Assembly: GCA_027919835.1 (NCBI GenBank) | Contig: JANVFP010000011.1 | Location: forward strand, 806,001-870,000 | Source of the DNA: Lentinula raphanica | Lineage: Eukaryota; Basidiomycota; Agaricomycetes; Agaricales; Omphalotaceae | Direction: 5' to 3' | DNA: 64,000 nucleotides | In this document: positions 10,860 through 21,869 of the stretch, piece by piece | How positions within the stretch are numbered: the stretch's first letter is position 1 | Layout of the letters: every line of letters begins with the position of its first letter | The notes under the pieces: generated by a model | The model's input: the letters and a program-made list of their open reading frames with translations, nothing else | Databases searched by the model: none | What the model was told of the DNA's origin: nothing | Program-made: the position numbers and the translations under genes

Positions 10860-11795
10860 TGGAGGTACGAGAAAAAGGATTGTTCAGACAAAATCAGCAA
10901 GTTTGATGATGGGTGGCTTTTAAGGTTCCGCTATCTCTATATGATCGAAAACCGAATTGAGCGCGTGAGGTCTTGTCGAATATTCACGTATTAAGATGGG
11001 GACAACTGAATCGTTGAAGAAAACATGATGTGTAGCTCTCTTCTCCACCTCCTGCCGAGGGCTTACCAAGGTCAGATTCTCGGCTACATGAATGACAAAA
11101 CCTCCATGTCCGGCTGACAATCGTTATGTCAAGGACTAACCTGTTCGAGCCTTTGAAGTATCGCGGGAAGTGAGAGAGGCGAGAGACGTCAACGAATCCG
11201 AATCCATGGGAAGGCGTCAATATACACGATGCATTTCCAGAACTGAAGATGGCACATATTAACATACCAGGATGGTATACCGTGCGAACTCTTGCCGCCT
11301 GTACTAGGACATATGCAGTAAGATTAGTACGCTGGATGAAGTCCAGAAAGCCCTTGTCGCACTCTGAGTCGGACCCGCCATGGTGATGATATCGAGTGCT
11401 GCCAATAAGGCACTCGTCGTTCCTGACCATCTCAGTCAAACGAAAAGTTCATTGAGCCGGTCAACAATACCACAACCAAAGTCCAAGACCAGATAGTAGC
11501 ACTTCGATTTCACGTACATTTCGAGCGAGCTGAGTGCCTACCCGTCTTAATTCAACCTGGTGTCCATTGGTCTTCTGCCAGTGTCCTTTTGAATCATCCC
11601 CACGCGTCATCACGAAGTAGACTTAGACAGAAGTTTGGTCTACCGGTATGACATTGGCGGCTTCTTTTCACAATCGAAAGCCTCTGCTGTATGATCGAAA
11701 AGTGAATGTCAGTCTAGTGAGCAGTTAATGTCAAAGCTGGTCATATCTTGTTAGAACAGGAAAAAACAGTCATGTTGTACAGCTCGTATAATCGA
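10860..11795. other. Intergenic, with an unassigned minus-strand ORF
   Basis: The minus strand is open at 10984-11439 (151 residues). It contains two possible intron borders and includes CILTPSHGFGFVDVSRL and FPRYFKG. I cannot match it to a family and no start with a clear context is visible. It could be a decayed gene remnant or a chance ORF. The rest looks non-coding and should include the promoter of the 7TM gene and the 3' end of the MFS gene. Confidence 0.35.
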
Positions 11796-14539
11796 TCAGG
11801 TCATAAAAATGTATCTCGGATCTGAATCACTGATCTCAAGGTTCTGACCCAGAGAGATTTTCTCGTCTTCAGTCATCAAATTGAGTTTGTGTGCGTTGCG
11901 TTTGTTGAGCCTGGAGAGCCTGGTCCGAAGTAAGAACGCTACAAGCATGGATAAGAAAACACAGCTAAAGTACCAGAGTTTGCGATCAGTAACACAAAAA
12001 TAGATATAGAAAGGTAATACATACCCAGCTGAGATGGCATGTCCTTTTCTATAACTGTCTTGGGGATCGAAATATATCTGCGGGGAGGCTCTGACATGGT
12101 AGGCATGAATATCGAGAGATCTCATATCGGATGTGAAGAGACTGACATCGACACGCAATTGGATATCGACACTATGAAAGCGGTTCCTACACCTCGTTTT
12201 GACGTAGGTGCAAAGGTATTCGCAGCCCAGCTCATGACCAGCGGGAACAGTGAATAGAGGCCCCCGATCACTAAGAAGAGGGCGAAGTATGCTGCACCGA
12301 CGCTCACTTGCACGGCAGTTGCCAGTATGAGATACCCGACGAATGATATGAAGCAGGAGAGCATGATGTGCCAGCCTCTGTCCCGGGTCCTATCGCTGTG
12401 CCATGCTTGGAACACTACCATAAACCAACTATTGTTTTGTCGATACCGGCATCGCATAGAATCACGGGAATTGACGTACCCAACGATGTAGGGGGCAACA
12501 GTCAAACCTTGTGCATTGATTGCGGTAAAGCCAAGGCCGGCAATGATCTGTACGATAGAAAATAACATTAGGAATAAATTCGATATGAATGAAACCATCC
12601 AAACACACCACGTACAGTTGGTAAAAAATATGAAATAGTCGCAACCCCAACGTTGACTGAACATTTTCAATAGAGCTCAACGAAGGAAAAGAAGGAGCTC
12701 ACAGCTCGCGTATATGATCATGAACATCCACGCATGGATGTCAGTGACTACAGCCTTGAATCCTTGCCAGCCATTCATTCCACCGTGAGACTGGGGCTTG
12801 TGATCACGGTTAAGACGCGCTTGAGCAATAGCACGCTCGCGAGGAGTCAGGAACGTGGCGAAGAAAGGGAACGAGGGCAGGAAGAAAAGAATCATGGACG
12901 CCATGATCAGAGTAGGTATGGCTTCTATCTGTGAATTCAACGGTGAAAACTCAGGCCGACTAGAGGAGGAGCCTCGGACATACAAGATACAAGAATTGCC
13001 ACCTTGAGGGTGTTAGAGCAAATCTATTCCATGATCTCCCGTTGAAAGGCTTACCCATCTAGGAGGGACGTTTTCGCTCGTACAAGCCCGAATGCTAAGA
13101 GTCCCTAAAGTTGTTCCTCAAGTCAAATTGGCTGGCGATCGCCGAATTGGAGCAAACTCACACCAATGGCCCCTGGATATGTACCGGTCATGCATAGACT
13201 ACTCAAAATATTACTAACAGGATCAAGGACGGTGATGTGTCTTTTACCTGACGCGCATGGCGAGCTCATGTCTGATGAGTAAAGTGATGTGGTCAATAGT
13301 TGAATAGGAGAAACAGAAAAAAACATACCGTTTGTACCAAAATGATAGATAATAGATCATGCCGGCGTAATAACCCGCTTCTCCGATTCCCAGAAGCACT
13401 CTGGTTAAAGACTCATGTTTAGATATACATAAGGGTAGAGAATATCGTAACTGAACTTACCGCAAAGCCAAAAGACCTCCATAACCTTTTGCGTATACAA
13501 AAGAAAGCGATGCGAGACCCCAGAATGTTAAGGAGAGGAAGAAGCTACCAGGGTGCGCTCAATTAACAAGAGCTTGCAGGCGTCAAGCTAAGAGGATCAT
13601 ACTCACAATCTGTTAGCGCCAATTCGCCTTTGAAGAACTGCAGTCGTGTTAGAAAAGCGGATTTTAGTGCCAGAGAGAAAAGATGACCGTTAGCGGGCAT
13701 TTCCAAGAGACCTACGTGAAACAAGTTAGTACGGAGTCGACGACTACTATGAGTCTTGAGACGATACGCACAATAGCCGACGTAGAAGATACTCAGAGCC
13801 AAAGTCCATTTTTGATTATCCGTGATGCCCTGTATAACGTTCCAGTTAGCTGTAACAGATGCAGTCCATCCGGTGTTCCTATGGAACATACAAAGTTCTC
13901 GTTGAAAGCGGTGATGACATGAGCATTGCCACTAGATTTGTTACTCGTTACACCCAAGTACCGATGGACATGACCAAACTCACATATTCGTCCGATCTGA
14001 AGATTTTTGGATTGATTCATTACCGATGATATCTGATAGCGCAGTGTATGTAGCTCACCGAACTGATTAACTTTGTCCAGAGGACGAAGTTAGCTCGGTG
14101 AGATCCTTTTCATAGAATCATCGTAATGCTCACAGATATAGCTGAAGATTGATTTGAGCGCCTCTACGATTCATTCTGATGAAAGAGCGACACACCTGCA
14201 TATCACTAAAGGGAGAACCACATTGTCAATCTTCCTCTTTACTTTATACTGAAGTCAAGGAATTAGAGCCTCGTCCGAGATATGGATAAATACATCGCAA
14301 CGAACTTCTTCATCCGCAGTATATTCTACAGTCTCTGCATCCCGATTTACAGCCTCAGCAACCGCGGGATCCAGAGGTGAAAAGAAATGGGCTCGTTTCA
14401 ATTTTGGACCTAGTTCGTTCTGACGAGCGGTTCCCTCCCTCTCAGCCTCAGAAGGAAGGGCTGAAGCTAGGCGTTTCTCCACATCGATTTCTAGCTCTGA
14501 ATGCTGAACTAGTTCTTGTTCACGCGGCAGATTCGACAT
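11796..14539 (-). CDS. MFS transporter, anion:cation symporter (allantoate permease) family
   Basis: A gene with more than ten short exons that splices to about 500 residues. The cytosolic N-terminus has the family-typical NRDAETVEYTADEE followed by KRKIDNVVLPL. Then come ITDNQKWTLALSIFYVGY, LLEMPANVLQRRIGANRF (loop with the R..G..R pattern), FFLSLTFWGLASLSFVYAKG, LLGIGEAGYYAGMIYYLSFW, EAIPTLIMASMILFFLPSFP with PRERAIAQARL after the sixth helix, the central loop ending at MNGWQGFKAVVTDIHAWMFM, and the second half with AQGLTVAPYIVG and WAANTFAP. The C-terminus ends SDSDPRYIFMT. This layout fits the Dal5/Tna1/Vht1-like symporters that import allantoate, nicotinate, vitamins or small peptides. 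The substrate cannot be assigned. Location is the plasma membrane. The N-terminal exons around 14020-14255 are the least certain. Confidence 0.8.
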
Positions 14540-14588
14540 CTTGCTGTTGTAAACTTCGGGTCGAAAGAGGAAAGAATATAGAGCTCTC

Positions 14589-14596
14589 TATATATA
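14589..14596 (-). promoter_or_regulatory. TATA-like element of the MFS gene
   Basis: An alternating TATATATA lies 50 nt upstream of the MFS start codon on the minus strand, a normal distance for a fungal core promoter with a short leader. Confidence 0.4.
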
Positions 14597-14896
14597 CCAT
14601 CTGCTAATCGGAGCATGCTGCAAGGTCATCGGAGCTCCATCTTGAGTGCGAAAGAATCATTGGATTTCTGATATCTCGTCCCGGGTCAGCTGAGAAGCAT
14701 TGTTGGAATAGCATGTGAAGAAAGTGACATTCATCAGTGCTATGATATAGCTTGGCTACTCTCGACCTAGTCAGAGGTAATGCGAAGGATGTAGTAGACC
14801 AGTGGAGGACAATGGCGAGTGAATACTGAGGAAGGAGGTTGAAGACTGATAAAAGAACAGGTCGAAAGAGTTTAGAACTCGCCAGCTGAGCGCTAA

Positions 14897-14917
14897 ACCT
14901 TACCCTAACCCTAATTT
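14897..14917 (+). repeat. Short interstitial telomere-like tract
   Basis: The sequence reads CCTTACCCTAACCCTAATTT, about two and a half units of CCCTAA, which is the complement of the TTAGGG telomere repeat used by most filamentous fungi. Too short to be a telomere. Confidence 0.6.
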
Positions 14918-14920
14918 ATC

Positions 14921-14936
14921 GCGGCCGTACGGCCGC
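14921..14936. promoter_or_regulatory. Perfect 16-bp palindrome
   Basis: GCGGCCGTACGGCCGC is its own reverse complement over all 16 bases. It sits four bases after the telomere-like tract and about 400 bp upstream of the ERG20 start. A dimeric regulator site, for example for a Zn2Cys6 protein that binds inverted CGG triplets, is possible, since CGG..CCG half-sites are present. Confidence 0.4.
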
Positions 14937-15333
14937 TCATGCCGCACATTTGAATTTCGTTCTACGTAGAGCTACTCAGTTTTTTTGTTTCACCATATCG
15001 GTCATAGCCTCACAGCAAAAACAGTCTAGAGTGCAGAAATCTTAACCTTTTACTACACACATCGACGACGTGCTCTCGCCCGAATTGTATTTTTGCAGCG
15101 GCGAATCTATGCACACTCAATCGCCGTGAGGACAACAACGGACCGAATAAATATGGTTCGATTCTTTCTGCCTTTTGTTAAAGCGCGTTAAATAACCGAC
15201 AAAAGTACAGCCATCCTTTCTCTTGTTTCCGAACCACCCTGTCCTACCGGTTTCCTGAAACTTTTTATTGTTAAATACCGCTTTTCCTTTTGCCCTTCTC
15301 TTAAACTCCAACTCCCACCCACACACTATCACG

Positions 15334-16668
15334 ATGGCTTCAACAGACAAAGCTGCACGACGAGCTAAATTCGAAGGTGCCTGGAATGGCATTCGCGACG
15401 AACTCTTGGATCATTTCAAGTCCTGCGGGATGCCTCAGGAAGCCCAAGAGTGGTATGCCAGGGTATGTGTCAAATGTCTGGCGTCTATTGCTCGATTTTC
15501 TGGTTCTAAATTTTTTCTGGTTGCAGAACTTGGATTATAATGTCCCTGGTGGCAAACTCAACCGTGGCATGTCTGTCGTCGACTCGGCAGAAATATTGCT
15601 AGGTCGTAAGCTTACGGAAGAGGAATATCTTCAAGCAGCCGTCCTCGGTTGGGGCGTCGAACTGGTGTGTAGACTCGTCTCTCGTTCGACCGTCTCTTAC
15701 CCTTTACCACAGCTACAAGCATTTTTCCTCGTCTCCGATGATCTCATGGATTCTTCTATCACGCGCCGTGGTCAGCCGTGCTGGTATCGCGTTCCAAAAA
15801 TTGGGTTCATCGCTATGAACGATTCGTTCATGCTTGAATCAGCCATCTATCGCCTCCTCAAAGTTCACTTCAAGAAAGAACCCTACTACGTTGACCTTCT
15901 GGAACTGTTTCACGAAGTGACTTACCAAACCGAGATGGGTCAACTCATTGATTTGATCACTGCACCTGAGAACGAGGTTGATTTGAATCGATTCTCATTG
16001 AAAAAGTGAGTGTCCACAATGTAACATTCCGTCTGTACACTCAAATAGCTCAATCTTGAAGGCATTCATTGATCGTTATCTACAAGACCGCGTTCTACTC
16101 TTTCTATCTACCCGTGGCCCTCGCAATGCTATTCTGTCGCATTCCAACCTCATACACTCTCCCATCTTCTTCCGAGCCCATCGCGCCCTATGAAGTCGCG
16201 AAAGAAATCCTCATCCCTCTCGGAGAATACTTCCAAATACAAGATGACTTCCTCGATTTCTCTGGTGTCCCTGCTCAGATCGGCAAAGTCGGCACTGACA
16301 TCGTAGACAACAAATGTTCATGGTGTATCAACACGGCTTTGGCTTACGCTACGCCCGAACAACGGAAGACACTAGATGAGAACTATGGTGTCAAGCCTAC
16401 CGAGGAAGAAAAGGAGCTGGCGAAGAGGATGGCTGCCGGCAAGAACGGTGAAGAGCAGGGATATCTCGGAGAGGCAGAGAAACGCGTGAAGAAGGTCTTT
16501 GAGGAGATTGGATTGAGAGAGAAATATGCTGAGTATGAAGAAGGGGTGTACAAGAAACTGAACGCAATGATTGACGGTATCGACGAAGGTGCACCAGGAC
16601 AGCAGGGTGTCTTGAAGAAGCAGATCTTTACGAGTTTCTTGGGCAAGATCTATCGCAGGCAGAAGTAG
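15334..16668 (+). CDS. ERG20: Farnesyl diphosphate synthase
   Basis: Catalyses the head-to-tail condensations of IPP with DMAPP and GPP to farnesyl diphosphate, the branch point to sterols, dolichols, ubiquinone and prenylated proteins; cytosolic. Exons 15334-15462, 15527-15664, 15713-16005 and 16062-16668 total 388 codons. Visible motifs: [13 protein letters not shown], first Asp-rich motif DDLMD followed by [11 protein letters not shown], then [31 protein letters not shown], and second Asp-rich motif [15 protein letters not shown]; the C-terminus ends with the basic KIYRRQK typical of fungal enzymes. Residues before the first Asp-rich motif are bulky, as in FPP rather than GGPP synthases. 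The protein is longer than the usual 345-350 residues. Extra sequence lies between LPVALAM and YEVAKEIL (about 10 residues) and in a charged C-terminal section. No terpene synthase or other pathway gene is adjacent. Confidence 0.95.
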
Positions 16669-17162
16669 GATATAGAGTTTTGCGTCTCATGTGAGTATCT
16701 TATCTTATTGTTGACAGTTTCCATTCGTTTGCTGAATGAATGTGTAGGATGTCTAGTATTCATAATAATTTTGTAACCGTCGATAATGCATGTCTTTTCT
16801 ACATCTAAATACAGCTAAATGTACCAGAGATATGGATCACCTGGCTCGTTGAGATCTGACTCTTGAGCTTGAGAGGTCTTGTTCTTGAAACTAGCGGTGA
16901 CCCGTGCGATGCACGAATAAGCGCTTGTGAGCGCCTAAATTGACCAATCAGATTGCAGTTTTGTCTTTTGACGTTTATGTGTAAACACGGACAAACAGTT
17001 CCCCTTTGTATTGTTGAATCTTGATTCTGAAATTTCGATCTGACGTCAGTTCGTATTGCTTGCTTTGACACCTTCCTTTTTGGGGCTGACATATGAATTC
17101 CTTGAACATGACAACATGTTGCTTTTCGTCTTGGACAATTCTCTGCTCCTTACGCGAGCCCA
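16669..17162. other. Intergenic region with two adjacent hairpins
   Basis: Carries the ERG20 3' end and the promoter of the phosphatase gene. Around 16895-16940 there are two neighbouring short inverted repeats (separate entry). Minus-strand ORFs in this stretch have no recognisable content. Confidence 0.5.
16903..16934. repeat. Double hairpin: CGTGC-GCACG then GCGCT-AGCGC
   Basis: CGTGCgatGCACG (16903-16915) is followed after five bases by GCGCTtgtgAGCGC (16921-16934) and then CTAAATT. A short hairpin close to a CTAA-type end is reminiscent of Helitron 3' termini, but the following base and the opposite end do not establish that. Confidence 0.45.
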
Positions 17163-20100
17163 ATGGTTGGGCTACAGGATTCTATCAAACTGCTCTTGCT
17201 ACCTTCAGATGAAATCAAAAATATTTTAGAATGCGTTTTACTCCCTTCTTCTGCTTCCAACGATCATGCGGCCTCAGACGCTAACGCTCAAGACGTAAAT
17301 GGATCCCAAGAGCACTCCAACCTGCGGCACCAAAGGATCGTTGCAGTTATATCACACAGGGAACTGCATAATGATTGGGAGGAAGGAAGGTGAGTTGTAC
17401 GATCTCTAATGTGATAGTGGACACTCATGGCATGTCTGCCTCAAGCGTGTTCATTCTGAAGCGGAAGTTGTTCTCATCTTCGACAAGCAACGAACTTGAG
17501 ATATACCGAGTGTTTCCTGTATATGGAGACTTTACTATCACTATGGCTCAGCTGCCGCAAGACTCCAACGATACCCAAATCGTGAAGCGCTCTCAATCTC
17601 GTGCGTCTTGCCATGTTTCTCTCTGAAGAGTACATCGTCTGATACAAAGACTGCTCAGGCTTCAAACTAACAATCAACCCAGGTCAGACGCTGGTCGGTC
17701 ATGAGCCTATAGATCTTGTTACAGACGACGTCTCGGCATTGAAGAATGTCCTCGCTGAATGTAGACGACTCAAAGAACTATCTGGTGTGTTACATGCTTT
17801 TCATTAACGGGATTTGGTCTTGAAATACACCACGTCTTCAGAAATTGTACCAGATCTGAACTCACCGACACAGACATACTCATGGTTAGCTTCATATACC
17901 ACCAATAGCAACAACATATTCATACCCTCTCGTATGGCTTCTTCAATATCAATGTGCCATTCTCTACCCCTGCTCATCGATATCTTCATGCAGTTCCATC
18001 CTCTTTTCCTGATCTACGGACGTTACATCAACCTCTTCACGATCGTCTTTCACGGGCTGGTCCTGGAACTACTGGGGACGACTCCAATGATATCATACTC
18101 ATCCGCGACGACTGGGTTCGTTCAAGAGCGCGGAATCAGTGCAGACGGGGAAGGCTGAGATTGAGGTACAATGTCTACTGGTATTACTTCGCTCATACTC
18201 ATGACGATGGGCATAGTCTCCGCCTAGGAACATTCAATGTCAATGGAAAGTTGCCCACGCAAGACCTAGCGGCCTGGGTAAGAGGTATCACCAGCACGCG
18301 TGCACCTAATGAGAAACCAGTACAACATGAACTTCTGCCTGCTGTGAAAGAAGTCTCGCCTCTATCCTTGGGTGAGGTAATGAAGGATCCTTTTGAGTCG
18401 AAGCATATTGGAGAAGGTGTCCTTTGTGTATCATCGTTCATGTCCAGAGCTCATTGTTGTCAGCTTCTGAATCATTCATCAAATCGTCTTCTAAATTTTC
18501 GTCAACGTCGTACTCATCTGCAGCGTCCACGAGTGGGCTCCGAAATCCCTCAACTGCTTCTGCATTCTCAGTCGCCCACACGGCATCGTCATCTCTTCCC
18601 CCTCCGTCTGCGGCAAGTCTAACATCAACTTCGAACAATACGACACATGTGTCTACGCCTACCCAACCAGCAGTACCAACCATAGCCGCCACTCAACACC
18701 CGGAGCTGACCGAATTAAAACCGGATCCCGACCTTTTGGTACTAGGTTTCGAAGAATTGGATCTGTCTACGGAGGCGCTATTATATTCAACGTCTACCGC
18801 AAGGGAAGACGCATGGACCTTGGCAGTGTTTGCAGCTTTGGGTGAAAAGGCAGAAATGTACGAAAAGGTGGGTATCTTATTATTGGCTAACAGAAACAGT
18901 ATGAGTGATATGCGTGCGCGTGCAGCTCGCCTCGAAGCAACTCGTTGGCATGCTCGTCATGATCATCGTGAAGAAATCCTTAAAGGACTGTTTCTCGAAT
19001 GTCATGACGTCGTCTGTCGGGGCAGGCATACTAGGGCTTATGGTTTGATGGATTCTACAACTCATTTCGAGTCACGTTTAACCCGTTTCTATGATCAGGG
19101 TAACAAAGGGGGAACAGCCGTTCGTTTAACCTTTACACCACCAGCATCAAGCCTCAAAGATCTCGATCTCGTCCTGGGTGATACTGCATCTGCTGAAGAG
19201 CACCATGGCATTGAAACTCCTGGACCTACTGTCCTAACCTTTGTCGTTTCTCATCTGGCCGCATTTGACGAGATGGTCGCCAAAAGGAATGCGGATTTTC
19301 ATGAACTGTCAAAGCGATTGATATTCGATTCGGGTAGTCTGGTTACTTCGACCTCCTCCGGCTCTGTTTCAAGTGGTAATGCCAGAAGGAACAGTACTGG
19401 ACCTACTTCAAGTATGGAAGATGCAAACTCACCTATGCCAGGAAGTTTGGGTATGTCACAAACGCAGAGTCAGACTCAGGTTGGAGAGAAGTTTGGGGCA
19501 TTTGAAAGTGACATTCTGTTCTGGATGGTAAGCTCTCGTTATTCTCCGAAACTGTTAATTGATGTGATATATTTCCTTCTAGGGAGGTATGCTTCCGCAG
19601 CTTTGTCTTGTTTCGACCCCACCTAAGTTTTCCTGTGCCGAATAGATCTCAATTACCGTATCAATCTTCCGGATACGGACGTACGGGAACTCTTGATCTC
19701 GGAAGCCTGGAAAGATAAACTCAACATATTGACCCATTTCGACCAGGTATAAACAAGATATTCTACCTAATCACGGCACTGATACCATTACACCTTAGCT
19801 GAAGACATCTATCAAAGAGAAGAAGGCGTTTGAACTCTTTCATGAGCAAAACATTGAACATCTTCCGTGGGTATTTGTACACAGTTGCAGGCTGTCTAAA
19901 GCTGACACTTATTTGCATAGTACTTATCGTTTTGGTGGGGGAATCGCCACTGATTCTTTGGGATACGATATCAAGTACATTTTCTGTTATGCAGCCGCAT
20001 ATTTGTCAAAAACTTATTCATCATCCAAGGCGGAAGCCTGCATGGACAGATCGCATTTTGTATACCTTTTCACCTCTGACATCACAGGTCCAGCAATCTT

Positions 20101-21743
20101 CGTATACTGGCCACGCAGAAATAACCATGAGTGATCATCGACCCGTTTCAGCAGAATTCAACGTGGATGTAGGCTTCTCAAATCTTTCAAGCATCCGTAG
20201 TTTCTAACCGATTATGATTACAGGTGGATATATTCGATAAAGACACATTGCATGCTACGGCAGCCAATCTCTTTAGGCAGGTACAGGGTATGGAAGAGAG
20301 AGCAAAAGCTAAGCTCAGTCAGACTTCAATCGATCTGGGTGAAATCTAGTGCGTTACGCGACGAATCAATACTTCACGCTTGCACTGATACTCAGTTCGC
20401 TAGCTACAAGCGCAGAAAAACTGCAAGTTTCACTTTCGAGAATTGTGGAAAGGTAATCACAATTGTTTCTGACCCATGAGGATCTGTTCACATTCACAAT
20501 GCAGGTCCCACTCTCATTTCGGTTCCTGTCCGTCGAGCTTGAAGATGAACCTTGTGAGGTGCACGCTGTTTTCAGAAGATGCCTTTATTGATGATTATTT
20601 GCAGTACCCCCATGGCTATCAGCATCACATATGACGGGCCTATTGCTGCCAAATGAACGGACTGAGATCCTACTGACAGCATTTGTCAATAACAAGACTG
20701 CTTCTCGACTCAATCTTGGACCAAGAGACTTGAACTGCACCTTGGTCATCCATACTTTGATGGGCAAAGACCACTTTATCGAAATTCAAGCCAAATACCG
20801 TATGTCTGTATATCGCGATATATATGAAATTTTGCTCATCTGTTTCCCCAGAGTACACTTGTTTTGCGAACAAATTGCCGCGGTTGACACAACTTCCGGG
20901 GCCAATACGCGCAATGAAATCACAAAATGACCTTTTAGGTGAAGTTAAGGCTATCAACGCGCCAAGGGAGATAATGAGATTGGTAAATTGGTTGATGAGT
21001 TGCTCTCACCTCCCAGTCAGTTTGTTTCTCAATCCCAACATATTTCTCTTCTGAGTGTGTCCCTACTAGGAGGATCTGTTTATGGTAGAATCAGATCCAG
21101 ATATAGTCGATGACATCCGTGAAGTGAGTCGTTTTCTGCCGGTTATCGTTTGCTTGGTCTGAACTACACATACAGCATCTTGATATTGGCAACGAATTTC
21201 CGTATTCGCATGATACAAGAGAGCGTGCTGTTCCAATCGCATTTGGAGGCGCTCTGATAGAGCTCTTGGACTCAGTACCAGAATACATTGTACCCCAGGA
21301 ACTTCATGCCAGATGCGTTGTCGTTGCAGATCGTGATGAAGCGTTTGAGGTGTGATGTTTTCAATGGTCGAACCCGTTGTTCTATCCCTAACCGTTGTTC
21401 AAAGGTCTTGGACGAATTCCCACCGGTAACGGTGAACGTGTGTTCTTTCTGGTGCTCTTACCAGTCTATGTACTAATATTTGAATCAGGTTTGGATATCG
21501 GTGACAGCCTTTCTTCATTATATCGTACAAAATTCATCCCTGAGGGCGGAGAAGATTGGTGAGTCTTCGACTTGTGATATACTCGACGAATATTGCTGAA
21601 CTTTTCGTAATTATGTAGCCGCAAAATTTGCGCCCATTTTCTTCGGTTTCCTCCGCGATGATTTACAACCTCTTAAAATTGATACGGCTCCTGTTTGCAG
21701 TCCTCTTGCTTTAAAAAAATTCATCATGTATTTCATCCAATGA
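17163..21743 (+). CDS. OCRL/INPP5B-type inositol polyphosphate 5-phosphatase with ASH and RhoGAP-like domains
   Basis: Removes the 5-phosphate of phosphoinositides such as PI(4,5)P2 on endosomal and Golgi membranes; fungi of this class keep an OCRL-like form. The gene has well over ten exons. Order of parts: an N-terminal PH-like region (GHSWHVCLKRVHSEAEVVL, later LTINPGQTLVGHEPIDL); a Ser-rich linker; the catalytic EEP domain from LRLGTFNVNGKLP, with LVLGFEELDLS, LGLMGNKGGTAVRL, VSHLAAFDEMVAKRNADF, GDLNYRINLPD, KPAWTDRILY and MSDHRPVSAEFNVD; an ASH domain (LLPNERTEILLTAFVNNKTA); then TCFANKLPRL and a RhoGAP-like domain (EDLFMVESDPDIV, PQELHARCVV, VTAFLHYIVQN, KFAPIFFGF). All catalytic motifs are present, though the usual GFQELDLS reads GFEELDLS. 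In the RhoGAP part the arginine-finger position is Met. The gene is convergent with the cyclophilin gene, 126 bp apart. Confidence 0.9.
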
Positions 21744-21869
21744 CTTTATATTCAGACTGATTTGCGTTCAAGAGATCTGGTCCTTTAATTATTCATCCAA
21801 TTTCCAAGCATTCCCCACACGTACAATGGAACCAAGTGTATTTTCGTACTTCTTCACTTACAACGCCGA

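Larger units (their letters stand above)
14540..15333. other. Divergent intergenic region between MFS and ERG20
   Basis: Contains the promoters of both genes. Within it lie a short telomere-like tract and a perfect 16-bp palindrome (separate entries). The part just before ERG20 is pyrimidine-rich (about 15250-15330), as is common upstream of highly expressed fungal genes. Small ORFs here show no family signal. Confidence 0.5.

Noticed and set aside
14897..14917. A true telomere or chromosome end
   Set aside because: Only about two and a half units, with coding genes on both sides.
11796..16668. A terpenoid biosynthetic cluster around ERG20 and the MFS gene
   Set aside because: No terpene synthase, P450 or prenyltransferase lies nearby; ERG20 is a housekeeping gene here.
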